A stretch of 45,000 bases of DNA from Mesostigma viride (taxonomy: Eukaryota; Streptophyta; Mesostigmatophyceae; Mesostigmatales; Mesostigmataceae), in contig RPFO01000079.1 in assembly GCA_009746045.1 (NCBI GenBank), positions 3,558,409-3,603,408 on the forward strand, written 5' to 3'. Shown piece by piece: positions 30,258 to 40,800 of the stretch (positions are counted from its first letter, which is position 1; each line of letters begins with the position of its first letter). A program made the position numbers and the translations under genes. Under the pieces are notes generated by a model that was not told the DNA's origin, searched no databases, and saw only the letters and a list, made by a program, of their open reading frames with translations.

Positions 30258-32674
30258 ATGGTGAGAGCCACAGAGTAGCTATGTTGTCTGATATGATATG
30301 CTAGATTAGACCTTTATTTTGAGAGTAGCTCGCTGCCTGGAAATGGGGATGACAATCTGGAGCCGACTGGGAATCCTCTGCGGTTAGTCGGCTGAACATA
30401 TGCTGTATATATTGTGATGATTATGATCGACATTGCAGGGGCGCGTTAGAACGAAGACCGTTAAGAAGGCTTCTCGTGTCATCATCGAGAAGTATTACTC
30501 GAGGCTGACTCTCGATTTCCAGACCAACAAGAAGATCGCTGAGGAGGTCGCTATTATCCCCTCGAAGCGTCTTAGGAACAAGATTGCCGGGTTTACCACG
30601 GTATGCAGCTATGCAAAGTGCTTGGAACGAAATAGGCAGTCCGTGGGCAATTATGGAAAGTGCTTACTCATGCTATTTCGGCGAGCTCTCTGTTTTGTGA
30701 CGAGCCGAGCTTAACTGCGAATTCACATAATGCCACCCGCCGGGGTCGATGGACGCGCTGCCTTACGCCGTTGTGTCTCTGCAGCATCTGATGAAGCGCA
30801 TTCAGAGGGGTCCAGTGCGCGGCATTTCCCTGAAGCTCCAGGAGGAGGAGCGTGAGCGCCGCATGGACTTCGTCCCAGACCAGTCTGCTCTGGTCTTGGA
30901 TTCCATCCAGGTACTGCTGTGCTCTTCTTGGGGGCCGCGGAGAGGAGGGGATCAAATAGAGGGCTCAAACAGGAAATGTGAAGCTGTTGGGTGCCATGTG
31001 CCCACCCGTCATGGCAGTCTGCACAAAGTTGCTGGCTGATGGCTGCACGGTATTTCCGCTCGGGTAGGCTGGTTTGGGGGGATGTCTCATGGCAGTGTTG
31101 CATTGTTGCAAAGAAGTTTTGTATCATACAGTCACGTTGCAGTCATATCGGTATTTCCTGGCATTTTACTGCAGTTGTGGCACACTGGCCAAGTTGTTCT
31201 TAGGTGAAGGGGTCACTGTGAACTGTGCGTGTATGCTATCAGGACCCATTTGCTGTATGGGTGAAATTAGAAGCAGTGGCAATTTTAAGAGCCGCTTGTG
31301 CAGGCACGGATGCTCTCGCAAGCAGTGGCCCACAGTGGTGGTATGGTTTCACATGCTTGACCTGGTCATACAGCTGGGAATGTTGTTTGGGATGCCCGGG
31401 GCTGTTTTAATGTTTCAGCTCAGTGGGTCAAGTGGGAGAATGGGCACTATGAGGGTTTTCTTTGTTTTTCGGGCAATCTGTTATGCGGTTGTAGCACAGG
31501 GTCGGCTGTTCCTCCACAATAGGTACATGTTATATGGCCAGGCGCTGCCTGTGCTCCGTACTTGATTGGGTGTGTTTTCATCCGTTACGTTGTGTTGTGG
31601 ATTCGAGGGGTTAAAGGCTTTATTTAAGCTCCTGATTTTCTTATGGCAGCTACCATGAGTCACCGTGACGTTGCATGCAAGCAGCTAAACCTGTCTGGCA
31701 TGGCGGCTCGGTCGTTGTCATGCAGACAACACATTGATGTCAGAGTGAATGCTGTACAGGAGGGATGTGAAGTGTGCTTTCCGCTTTAATCTGTGTGTGG
31801 CAAGGTGTGTGTGCGGCAATTCCTCTCCACTTCAGCTTCCTGCTCTGGCATGGTACATTGGCTGTCTGGTTAATGGACTGAGTGACTCTTCTTCATTCAT
31901 GAAACACCGCTTGCTAACCCTTGAAGCAGCGCAGGTGAGTCATTTTGTGAGTGCCAGCTTCAGTGGATGCGTGCTCACACTTGGAAGCGTCCTTTCCCAT
32001 GGCTCGCCCTGCGTTTTCTTAACCGCGTGTCCCTGCCAGGTGGACCGTGACACCATGGAGATGCTCCGCGCCATGAACATGAGCAGTCTGCCAGGCGTTC
32101 AGCTCAACCAGGTAAGGCTAAGCTGCCCATGCCGGGCTGGAATATTTTGCATAGGGGAGTTTTGTCTAGGGCCTTGCGCTCGTCATCTTGGTCATCCCTT
32201 GATGTTGCGTCGACCAGCCTCTTGCAGAGATGGTCGTATGCGTTGCTGTTGCAAAGAGTAGAAGATGGCTACCACATGGGCTTGCAAGAATTCTTCAGCG
32301 GTGTGGATTGTGGAGCGGTAGAGCTTAGGGTAGGTAAGTCTTGGGTTGTTGATGCCATGCTGGGTTTCGGGCTTTGCCTTTTAACTACATAACTGTGGAG
32401 CAGGCCCTGTACTACTAAGTGTACAATGTGCGTGATCGTGCATGAAGGGGAGGTTACGTTACAAGCCCGTAGATGAGCAGTTTCCCCTGGTTGACCAGGT
32501 GAGCTTGCTCTCTGTGGGTTGGCTGTCATGGACTGACGGGCATCTGTTTTGGATGTTTCGTTTTGATAATTTCATCAGGCGACCACTGGAAGCTATGGCG
32601 GTTACCAGGGTGGCGCTGGCGGCGGCTACCAGGGTGGGGAACGCCAGGGCGGCAACCGTGCCCCAAGGCAGTAA
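30258..32674 (+). CDS. RPS17: 40S ribosomal protein eS17
   Basis: Five exons, 30258-30260 (the ATG alone), 30439-30600, 30785-30910, 32040-32111 and 32579-32674, give 152 residues, all phase 0. The protein follows eS17 throughout: [90 protein letters not shown] and the [10 protein letters not shown] end. It is a structural protein of the small ribosomal subunit near the head. The plant-like [17 protein letters not shown] wording supports a green-lineage host. The start is fixed because the first intron cuts directly after ATG. The C-terminus has a Gly/Gln/Tyr/Arg-rich extension (GGYQGG twice) that makes it longer than the animal protein of about 135 residues. AATAAA at 32781-32786 is a possible poly(A) signal. 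Confidence 0.97.
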
Positions 32675-33104
32675 CTTTATTAGAGATGGCCCTGGCTGCA
32701 GCTATGGAATGCAAGGCTTATGGCGCCCCCTACATTCAAAGGCTGCTTAGACGGGTTTGGTTAGGGGGGATTGAGATGGGAATAAATGGGATTGGCCATG
32801 TACACAAGGCATGGACGGTGCGAACCGTTCAGTTATTTTTCAGCAACATATGTATTGAGGAATGAAACATATTGATACATGCAACTTTGCTCTTTGATGG
32901 GCCACCTTCCAAATCAAAACTTGATCAAAGCAAGCTCACTTCATTGATCAGAGCAAATTTGTCTCACTTCATTGATCAGAGCAAGCTCTTTCGGATGTTG
33001 ATGTTGGTGTTGTTATGACCTTGAAGCCCATGACCCTGTCCTCTAGTCAGTTGTGCAATTAATCCAATGGATGGGGACTAATCAGCACAGTGCCAATGTC
33101 ACGA
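32675..33104. other. eS17 3' flank; small direct repeat
   Basis: No gene. CTCACTTCATTGATCAGAGCAA occurs twice in tandem at about 32936-32990. Confidence 0.5.
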
Positions 33105-33123
33105 TATCAAAGAGACAACCAGC
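33105..33123 (-). repeat. Short dispersed repeat 'S', copy 3 (partial)
   Basis: ATATCAAAGAGACAACCAG, the constant end of the repeat, joins directly to the truncated LINE ORF2 fragment that follows. Confidence 0.45.
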
Positions 33124-34078
33124 ACGAGCACGGCGGGGTTGGCACTGGCTACCGCCTGGCCGACCTGATTTATGCGGATCGACGACACCACCCTCATCGC
33201 GCGCCCCGAGCTCATTCAGACCTGGCTGGACTGTCTGGGCTTGGAGGCGAGGGCGGTGGGGTTGGAGATTAGTGTCAAAACTGAGGCGATGGTGATTGGG
33301 GCCTCCAGTCGCCCACCGCTGCCGCGCCTGCTCGACGGGACGGAGGTCCCGTTCCGTGACCGCTTCAAACTGTTGGGGAGCATGCTCCCTGACACCGCCG
33401 CCCGACGATGTGGACATCCGCATCGGCCTGGCCTGGGCCAGGCTCCGTTCGCTCAACACCTACTGGCGCTCGAAGGGCCTGGGCGAGCACCGCAAGCGCA
33501 TGCTCTTCAAGGTCCATGTCCTCACGGTGCTTACGCGTATGGCGCCGAGGCGTGGACACTCACGGACACATTTCTGGCCTGCGCTGGTTGTCTCCTTGAC
33601 ATTGGCAGGTAAGCTAGACGGCACGATTTACGGGATGCTCCGACAGGTCCTGAATGTAGGGTTTTCCAAGCGTAGGTCATTAGAGTCTTTGTATCAAGGT
33701 ATGCCTCGTATTTCGGACGAGATTAGGCAGCGAAGGATAGCATTTGTAGGACATCTTGCTCGCACCAGCCAGGTCGACACCGCCCTTGGTCTGGCCGGCC
33801 CCCAGCGGCTTGGCCAACCCGGGCGGCATATTTTGACCTGGCCTGCCCCCAAGGACATTCCCAGGAAGCTAGGTAAACCTGCCATGAACTACATCCAGAT
33901 GTTGCTGGCCGACCTAGTGGTCCCAGCTCAGTTTGAACACCTCATCCACTCCCTCTCCCTTCTTTGGACTGCCATGCAGATCGACAAGAAGCGGTGGCAG
34001 AAGATTGTCCAGGCTCACACGCCAGCCCCTGTGGGCAAGCCACCACCCCCCCCCAAGAGGAAGGGGTGTTTTGCTTAG
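33121..34078 (+). pseudogene. LINE family 1 ORF2 fragment (end of reverse transcriptase to C-terminus)
   Basis: It starts just before reverse transcriptase motif C. YRLADLIYAD is followed by four extra bases at about 33178-33181 that split the YADD box and shift the frame to DDTTLIARPELIQTWL. After a further frameshift near 33400 it continues through VDIRIGLAWARLRSLNTYW, an insertion of repeat S (33571-33599), KLDGTIYGMLRQVLNVGF and RQRRIAFVGHLARTSQVDT to the C-terminal HTPAPVGKPPPPPKRKG and stop at 34076-34078. It is 5'-truncated, with no endonuclease domain. The C-terminal tail defines family 1 here. Confidence 0.8.
33571..33599 (+). repeat. Short dispersed repeat 'S', copy 4, inside LINE ORF2
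   Basis: TTTCTGGCCTGCGCTGGTTG and the rest of the unit sit between sequences that are nearly adjacent in the related ORF2 at 35510-35560. Read on the minus strand it is bordered by AATGT on both sides, a possible 5-bp target duplication. Confidence 0.55.
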
Positions 34079-34200
34079 TAGTGTATATAAAATCCTCGAG
34101 CTACCATGACCAGTCCGGATTCTCCCGATTTCTGGCCTGCGCTGGTTGTCTCCTTGATAAAATCCTAACTACAACATAGACTACTAGATAGCTTATAGTT
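34079..34200 (+). mobile_element. LINE family 1 3' region interrupted by repeat S
   Basis: Start of the 3' untranslated region of the preceding LINE, split at 34097 by repeat S copy 5 and resuming after it (AACTACAACATAGACTACTAGATAGC). It continues to GTTCGTTCGATTACGCGGC. Confidence 0.6.
34088..34166 (+). mobile_element. Repeat 'S' copy 5, with 9-bp target-site duplication
   Basis: The 61-bp unit 34097-34157 is flanked by perfect TAAAATCCT repeats (34088-34096 and 34158-34166). The unit ends GGTTGTCTCCTTGA and its left side is cut at CGAGCTACCATG relative to the copies at 2544 and 41502. It is therefore a genuine insertion, truncated on its presumed 5' side. Confidence 0.7.
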
Positions 34201-34510
34201 AGGTTCGTTCGATTACGCGGCTTCCTCCACCGGAGGCCCAGGTCGTAAAGCGAGGCGTAGTCGATCCCAAAGAAGAGGAAATGCATGGCAGTTGCTGGAG
34301 CCATGTCGGTCCAGTCGTGATCGTCGACCTTGAAAGGTTGGGGCCGGAAGTGTGGTTCAGTTGGGTGTGGTTCTGCTGGGCGACTGCGTTAGGATCTGGC
34401 GATGCCGAGGGCTAGGTCGCAGGAGCCGAGTGCACTACTAACGCTTGAGTAGTGGTCTCGCTGCCTGGCAGGCCGGGCGGAATTACAGCCGAAGCTCGGC
34501 TCATCGCAGC
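34201..34510 (-). pseudogene. LINE ORF1 N-terminal fragment, inverted
   Basis: On the minus strand this corresponds to the N-terminal part of the ORF1 at 9900-10200: GGGCGACTGCG..GG(A/T)TC.GGCGATGC on the plus strand, plus surrounding degenerate matches. It lies head-to-head against the ORF2 3' end that starts at 34511. Confidence 0.5.
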
Positions 34511-34865
34511 CGCCGTGGTCCCAGCCCAGTTTGAACACCGCATTCACTCCCTCTCTCTTCTTTGGACTGCCATGCAGACCAAGAAGCGGTGGCAGACGAT
34601 TGTCCAGGCTCACACGCCAGCCCCTGTGGGCAAGCCCCCTCCCCCCAAGCGGAAAGGGCGTTTTGCTGAATAGTGTAGTTAGGATTTTTCTAGACTAGAT
34701 AGCTTAGTTAGGTTCGTTCGATTACGCGGCTTCGCCCACCTCCATCCATCCAGCAAGGAATATTCAATTAAATTAAATTATAACATGCCTCCGTGGGGGG
34801 GTCATGTAGCACATATTTCATGATGGATGGGGTGGAGGAAGCCGCGTGATCGAACTATCCTAACT
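34511..34865 (+). mobile_element. LINE family 1 3' end and an opposing 3' end
   Basis: 34511-34673 encodes the ORF2 C-terminus (VVPAQFEHRIHSLSLLW ... HTPAPVGKPPPPKRKGRFAE, stop). The 3' region follows to about 34765. From about 34766 to 34865 the same 3' region appears in reverse orientation (tail CAATTAAATTAAATT, then TGTAGCACATA), so two family 1 3' ends meet tail to tail. Confidence 0.65.
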
Positions 34866-35063
34866 CTATCTAGCAAGGAATATGTGCTACATTAATTAAT
34901 TAATTAGACTCGTGCTCCCGTTGGGGAGTCACGGAGCATTAACCCCGATGGATGGATGGATGGGTGCAAACATTCCTACCGGTCGAATCTATCCAGTACA
35001 TCGGCTACATACTACATCTATCTAACAGCATTACAACATCTAGCTAGGCAGCCGCACGCTGCC

Positions 35064-38000
35064 CTAGGGGAGGTATCTGGCGTGCCTCCCACGGGATTGC
35101 ACACGCGGGCGCTTCCCCACTGGGGGGGGCTCGTTGTCCTCTATGACCTGGGCCCACTTGGCCTTGTCCATCATCTTCTTCCAAATCACAGAGAGGCCTA
35201 GGCCCCCCATGTCCTCTACTAGCTGTTCTTTGAAGGTGCGGGCCCTGCGGCGTCTAACATCACTGGGCCCGGCCCACGTCAGGAGACCTGTGCCGGCCAG
35301 GCTGGGCTGGTCGCAGTCCTGCGGGGGGGCCACGTGAGGTGTCTACCTGGTTGGTGCGAGCTAGGTGCCCTACTAGCTGCAGGCATCGCTGCTTAATGGT
35401 GCTGGTGATATAGGGCATGCCCCAGGTGGTACAGGTCCTCATTGCGGACATGAGCAGCATATCCTACTCTGAAAATGGAACGCAGCATGTAACTTGGTGA
35501 CCGCGCCGGCCGTCCAGCTTGCGGGCCAGGTCCGTCGGCGGTGAGGGTCCACGTCTCGGCCCCATACGTGAGAACAGGAAGGACGAGGACCTTGAACAGG
35601 TCCTGTTTCTCGATCTTGCCCAGGGGCTTGCGCCACAGGGCCCGGTACTGGCGTAAAGCGTGCCAGGCGAGGGAGATGCGATGGTCCACATCAACCTCGC
35701 AGCTGGGGAGCAGGCTGCCCAGCAGCTTAACGCGGTCCCGATACAGGACTCGAGAGCCGTCTAGGAGATAGAGGGGGCGCGGTGAGTTGGTGAGCCCAAC
35801 CGCCAGGGCCTCTGTCTTCTTGCTGACCTCAAGCCCCACTGCACGGGCCTCGATAGCCAGGCAGTCAAGCCATGTCTGCACGTGCCCAGTGTCCTCGAAG
35901 AGGGTGGTGTCGTCTGCGTAGATGATGTCTGCCAGCCGAATCTCCGTGTCCGCACCGCCATGCCAGAATTTGTTAGCAACCTGCACTCCTGGTTCCCTGC
36001 CCGCGATGCGGGCAAATCGCTTGCGCGCCTGAATCATTACGTATTCGACCACAATAATGAACAGGTAGGGCGACAGCACGCAGCCCTGCCACACACCCTT
36101 AGAACTGTAAAGGGCATGGGGGCGTGCCGGTCCCGTAAGAAGTGCGCTGACCGAAGTGGTGGACCCTTCATACAGCTAGGTTGCGGATGACAGCAATCAG
36201 GGGGCGGGGGATCCGGAACAACTCGAGGATGTCCCAAAGCGCAGGCCAGAAAACCGAATCGAAGGCTTTGATGATGAAGTCCACCAGCACAAGGTGCAAA
36301 GGGGACTCACCAGGCTGAAGGCGTTGCAGTTCCTCCACCAGTCGGCGAGTAGCGAAGAGCGCCTGTACTGTGTTGCGACCTGAACGGAAGCCGTGCTGAG
36401 TCTCGCTGAGGTGACCGTCCACTGAGGGCCGTGCGTGCAGGCGGTTCAGGATGAGCCGCATAAGAAGCTTGAGGGGGGCACTTTGAATGCACACCCCTCT
36501 GTAGTTGCCGGTGTCGGCAGGCGACCCCTTGTTCTTGTACAGCATCGTGCGAAAACTGTGTTGCCAGGCCGCTGGAGGTGGTTGCGACGACAGCAGAAGG
36601 CGGTTGCAGATGTCCCGGAAGAGCAGCATATAACACCTGTGTCCTCGAGTTCGGCTGCGCAAGTTTTACAACTGCGGCAGGAATCTCGTCAGAGCCGGTG
36701 GCTGCGTCATAACGCAGGCGCTGGACCGCCTCCGTGACCTCGCGAGAGGTGAAAGGAGGCATGTCAGACGGGTCGCCAAGTGGGCCGACCAGCTAGCGGG
36801 GGGACTAGGTCAGTAGTCCGCCGCTGACCTAGGCGGGGCCGGGGGCCCAGCGGCCAGCGGGGCCGGCCAGGGCGGCCGGGCGGGCGGCGGCGGCTGGGAG
36901 CAGGGGTGGGGGCGGCGCAGCTGTCCCCATGACCTCGGCCGTGGCCGTGGCCCAGGTACGAAGCCGCTTGGCTGGGGCGCCGGGGACGTCGTGGCGGTGG
37001 GGCCGGCCGAGGCCGTCCGGGTGCCCGAGGCGCTTGTACCAGAACCAGGCCCCCTTGCCGTCGTGCTTCTGCTGGCAGCTGCGCAGGTCCTTGACCATCT
37101 GCTGAGCATCTGCCTTCTCAGCCTGCTCGTAGGCGGCCCTCAGAGCTGCTTGCAGCCCGGCCAGTTTTGGCGATCGGATCTCTGTTGCGGCGGAGCATCT
37201 GCCTGGCGCAGCGACCACTGTCGGTGCGTGACGTCCGGTGGACAGCAAGCTGCCGGCGCGGAGGCAAGGTGGGGAGGGTGCGGGCAGCCAGGCGATACTT
37301 GGCAGCGACACCACGGAGGATCACTGAAATATCACCCGGCGGCGGAATGGCGTGTAACTGCTGTCGGCTGCCCCGGGCGTCGAAGACGGCCAGGAAATCA
37401 TCCCTGTGCGACATAGCGGCCTGCTCTGCTGCTGACATCTTGTCGGCATCCTTCAGCACAATCCGGAGCACCTTCAGATCTGGCTGAGGCGCCAGCTGTC
37501 GCGACGGTTTCACCCCAGGAAACCGCAATCTGATGCGAGCCGGAGCACGAGACGATGATCAGATTCCACCGTGCTGACAGAATCTTGCAGGACGCGAGCA
37601 TCGACAACTGAGGGGCGCTGAGCCCTACATACGCAGACATGCATAGTCAAGGCACCACCCGATCCGACGGCCCAAAAAAGGTGGCCAGCTGCTCAGCAGG
37701 GCGTGCGAAAGAAGCATTGCATGCAACCAGCGCAGATTCTGCTAGCAGATTCGCAAATAAAGGCGTGTTACCGTTGGCTGTCGTGTTGGTTGGGGAATAC
37801 TGAGCGCCCCCAGTGCCAACTGGCAGCGTGGCGTTGGCGTCGAGCAGCATGACCAGGAAGTGCCGGCCGGGCTGGGATGTCGGCCTCCTCCTCCTTGAGG
37901 GCGTCGAAGAAGGCCTCACGTTCCGCCTGAGCTCGACCCGCATGTGGTGCATATCCCACGATAACGGTTAGCGTGTGGTGTGAATTGCCCTCAGTGGCCG

Positions 38001-38344
38001 AAAAAGTGGCCACTAGCACACGCGGGGACCGCAGCACGATGGACTGGAGCTGCTCTGATGCTGCCGGCGAGCACAAGAGGCCCACACCACCTTGGCCCGG
38101 CGCGTCGCCGCCACCATAGTGGAACCGCCAGCCCGCACGCAGGTCGTCGACCAGCAGACCGTTGACCCGTGCTGAGGGTCAACGGTGCGTCGGTGCTCCT
38201 GGACCTGGACCAGACGCGATCTTGTTGTCCGCGCACAAGGCGATCTGACAGCTCGTCGACGCGTTGGTGTGCTGGGGTGCCGCCGCTCGTAGAAGGATCT
38301 GCAGGGAGGGTGCGCACATTAAAGCTTGCAATAGTGGTAACCAA
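35064..38344 (-). pseudogene. LINE family 2 ORF2: APE endonuclease and reverse transcriptase
   Basis: The endonuclease part starts TTIASFNVRTLPADP (38340) and includes VIVGYAPHAGRAQAER, LVMLLDANATLPVG and the final ESDHRLVLRL (about 37560). The reverse transcriptase part has SETQHGFRSGRNTVQAL, motif A LVDFIIKAFDSVFW, motif B-region GCVLSPYLFIIVVEYVM, motif C RLADIIYADDTTLFED, VGLEVSKKTEAL and KLLGSLLP. It ends LSVIWKKMMDKAKWAQV ... EPPPVGKRPRV, with the stop at 35064. Several frameshifts are present, for example four extra bases (AGCT-type) at about 36174-36179 between motifs A and B. Motif A has one residue more than the usual DxxxxF spacing, which would disturb the catalytic aspartate. Function in the live element: nick the target and copy RNA (target-primed reverse transcription). 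Confidence 0.85.
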
Positions 38345-38367
38345 GAATGGGCCGTTGCCCTATTAGC

Positions 38368-38465
38368 GGGGGGGTGGGGGTGGGGGTGGGGGTGGGGGTG
38401 GGGGTGGGGGTGGAGAAGGGTAGTGCTGGAGGTGGGGGTGGGGGTGGGGTGGGGGGGGAGGGGGA
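38368..38465 (+). repeat. GGGGGT array
   Basis: About 14 units of GGGGGT/GGGGGA, with strong G-quadruplex potential, in the spacer between ORF1 and ORF2 of the LINE. The adjacent 38466-38738 holds no recognised gene; a frame at 38519-38669 following TTTCTTTCAG resembles a terminal exon but has no motif. Confidence 0.9.
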
Positions 38466-38738
38466 GGGTGGCGATTGGGGTTAATGCTTGTCAACGCATC
38501 ATTGGAGTCTTTCTTTCAGGGCGGATATGCGTCGTCTCCGTCCTGGCTGGGGTCGCCGGCGTGTCGACAGGGCCTCATCCCGCTCAAGGCGGGCCAAGAG
38601 GCGCGTGTGGCTGGTAAATTGGCGGGAAGGTTGACCGTGGCGTGCCTGGCGACCTTGCATCCTAACTAATCATGCTCGCACGGTGCGACACTCAGATGAG
38701 GATGGAAAGGGGCTTGTTTATTAACGGCTATGCCCAAA

Positions 38739-39234
38739 GGCCGGGCCCACTTCAAATGTTCCGCCGTCCAAGCCAAGTGTGTGACACTTTTTCGCTATTT
38801 TCGCAAAAAAAAAATAAAATTTCGCACGAGGTCGCGTGATTTTCGCGTGATTTTCGCAAAATTTTCACACATTTTTGCACGATTTCGCACGATTTCGCAC
38901 AACTTTGCATGATTTCGCACGATCTCGCATGGATTTCAACCAAGGGTCGTTTTGGGGAGTGACGTTTGACAAAATTTCGCATGAATTCACACACGTTGTG
39001 CACATCAAAACTTTTTACCGTCGACATTTTTTACATGAAATTTCGCACGATTTCAGCAAATTTCGCACAAATATTTCGCACGATTTCAGCAAATTTCACA
39101 CGATTTCAGCAAATTTCGCACAATTTTGCACGATTTCGCACGACGAATCACTCTGCAGAGTGACGATCGTCGAAAAAGTCCAAAAAACGACAAAAAGTGT
39201 CACACTTTTCGGAACATTTGAAGTGGGCCCGGCC
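38739..39234. mobile_element. 496-bp inverted-repeat transposon (MITE) inside the LINE
   Basis: Perfect 25-bp terminal inverted repeats lie at 38739-38763 and 39210-39234 (outer sequence GGCCGGGCCCACTTC). CAAA on both sides (38735-38738 and 39235-39238) is a possible 4-bp target duplication. The interior is dominated by a TTTCGCACGATTTCGCA-type motif repeated more than ten times, with no transposase. A second inner block (GTGTGACACTTTTTCG and GTGTCACACTTTTCGG) adds to the symmetry. Superfamily not assigned. Confidence 0.85.
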
Positions 39235-39274
39235 CAAAGCCTATATTGTACCGCGAGGCCGCGAGGGTGTGCCC

Positions 39275-40642
39275 TTACCGGGCGCCATCCATACCCGGGA
39301 CGTGCGTAGACGATGATGACGCAGCTGGGGCGGGCCTGGTACGGCCCGGTTTGTGCCGCTTGTTAGGAGCCTGCACATCTGTGCGCTGGCCGTTGATGAA
39401 GAGCACGGGGGTGTCGTGGACGAGGCGGACGTAGACCTTAATTCTGGCCTTCATGCCTGGCCTTGATCGCCACGTCGCTGCCCAGCAGACCGTTCTTGAT
39501 GACTAACTGGGCCGGGGAGAGGAGGTCGTCGAGGCTTGGCGCATTTCTCCCGCCTAGTAGGAGCTTGCGGGCCTGGAGTACCTTCACCTTGCTGGCCACA
39601 TTCGCGAAGGTCACCCGGATGGGGCCAGGCTGGCCCGCCATCCAGGCTGCCGACTCAATGCGGATGCGTTCGTTGCCCAGATGCAGCCTGCCCACGATGA
39701 GGCTGTGATACAGGCGTTGCGCTAGCATCAGGTCCGTTTCTGGCTCGCGACCTGGAAATACCGTCCGGACCACTATACTGCGTTAGCGCTGGTCCTCCTC
39801 GACAGCAGTCTTGTGGGCTGCAGCCCCCCTGCGTGCAGCATCCTCCATCAGGTTGGAAATGTCTGTCTGTTTCACCATGTTATAGCGTAGCTGGTGGGTG
39901 CGCGGGGGCAGCTGGCTGGGGCGGGCTGGTCAGGGCGGCCTTGACCTCGGCAATGCTGGAGTGGAGCTCAGCAGTCATGCATCTTGACGGATAGCGGTGG
40001 ACAAGGCGCCGATTTGGGCAGCCATGTCTGCGACTTTCTTATTGAGCTTGTGCAGGTCTGCTTCCGGGGAAGCATCCGGGGCCGGTGTTGGCGGTGCCGT
40101 GCTCGGCGTCCTCGAAAGCGGCAAGGAGCACTTGCCCGGAGTCAAGGGGCCTGCGCGTGGCTCAGGAAAACAGAAAGTCGAAGCTCTGGCTCTTCCATGC
40201 ATGTCGTCAAGCTCTTCCACTGGAATGGTCCCGCCAGACGTGGGAAAATAGATCGGAATGTCGTTGGCTTTCAGGTGGTGCAGGATAGCCTGCGCCTCCT
40301 TGGCGGTAAGTGAGCGAAAAGAACCGGTGCTCGGCGACAACCTGGCCAGGCATGAAGGATGCTGGGTCGAACTCAGCGTCGTCGGTAGCGTCGTCGGTGG
40401 CGTCGTCAATGGGGGTGTCCTCGCTGGGTTTAGAAGACGATGGCGGAGGGATCTGGCGATCCATCTCGTTGGGCTGGGTTGACGCAAAGCCGCTTGGAGG
40501 AGGCGGTAATGGCTGCCTCGCTGGCCGGGGGCTGCGTCGCAATGGTTTCCGCATCTGCAATTAGTTGCATGCGCAATCTGTTGGGCGCTGAAGCCTCCCC
40601 CTCGGAGAGAGTATGGGAAGCGGTTGACGGAGTTTCTGCCAT
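39275..40642 (-). pseudogene. LINE family 2 ORF1 (RNA-binding protein)
   Basis: It starts MAETPSTASHTLSEGEASAP at 40642. A frame change near 40430-40487 leads to a segment with HHLKANDIPIYFPTSGGTIP, and LHKLNKKVADMAAQIGAL forms a short coiled coil ending near 39975. A third segment (39773-39438) carries the RNA-binding/C-terminal domain: RLYHSLIVGRLHLGNERI, GPIRVTFANVASKVKVLQA and LDDLLSPAQLVIKN. A duplication near 39450 (AAGGCCAG repeated) shifts the frame; beyond it VYVRLVHDTPVLFINGQRTD continues to a stop at 39275-39277. It is related in plan, but not closely in sequence, to the ORF1 at 8883-10283. Confidence 0.75.
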
Positions 40643-40800
40643 AGCTGGTTCCGGGAAAATACGAACCCTGCCTGTGCTGCGTTTTTTTGATATTGCGCTA
40701 AATCTTGGGCGATGGCGGCTGAAAATTATATCATGGTGTTCGTCATCAAAAGGCGCATCTACTGCAATTTACCCGACCAAATTTCATGCCCGGATGTAAA

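Larger units (their letters stand above)
34891..40797 (-). mobile_element. Nearly full-length two-ORF LINE, family 2
   Basis: Reading on the minus strand there is a leader (40797-40643), ORF1 (40642-39275), a MITE insertion (39234-38739) and G-rich spacer, ORF2 with endonuclease and reverse transcriptase (38344-35064), a 3' region, the hairpin CTCCC-CAAC-GGGAG (34928-34915) and a TTAA tail (34907-34891). The leader matches that of the ORF1-only element at 10284-10393. The layout (ORF1, APE endonuclease, RT, no LTR, terminal short repeat) is that of an L1-like non-LTR retrotransposon. Both ORFs carry frameshifts, so this copy is dead. Confidence 0.85.

Noticed and set aside
30911-32039. Possible intronic snoRNA in the long eS17 intron 3
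   Set aside because: Ribosomal-protein introns often host snoRNAs, but no convincing C/D or H/ACA boxes were found by eye.
38519-38669. Terminal-exon-like frame after TTTCTTTCAG in the LINE spacer
   Set aside because: No motif, no partner exon, and it lies between ORF1 and ORF2 of a retrotransposon.
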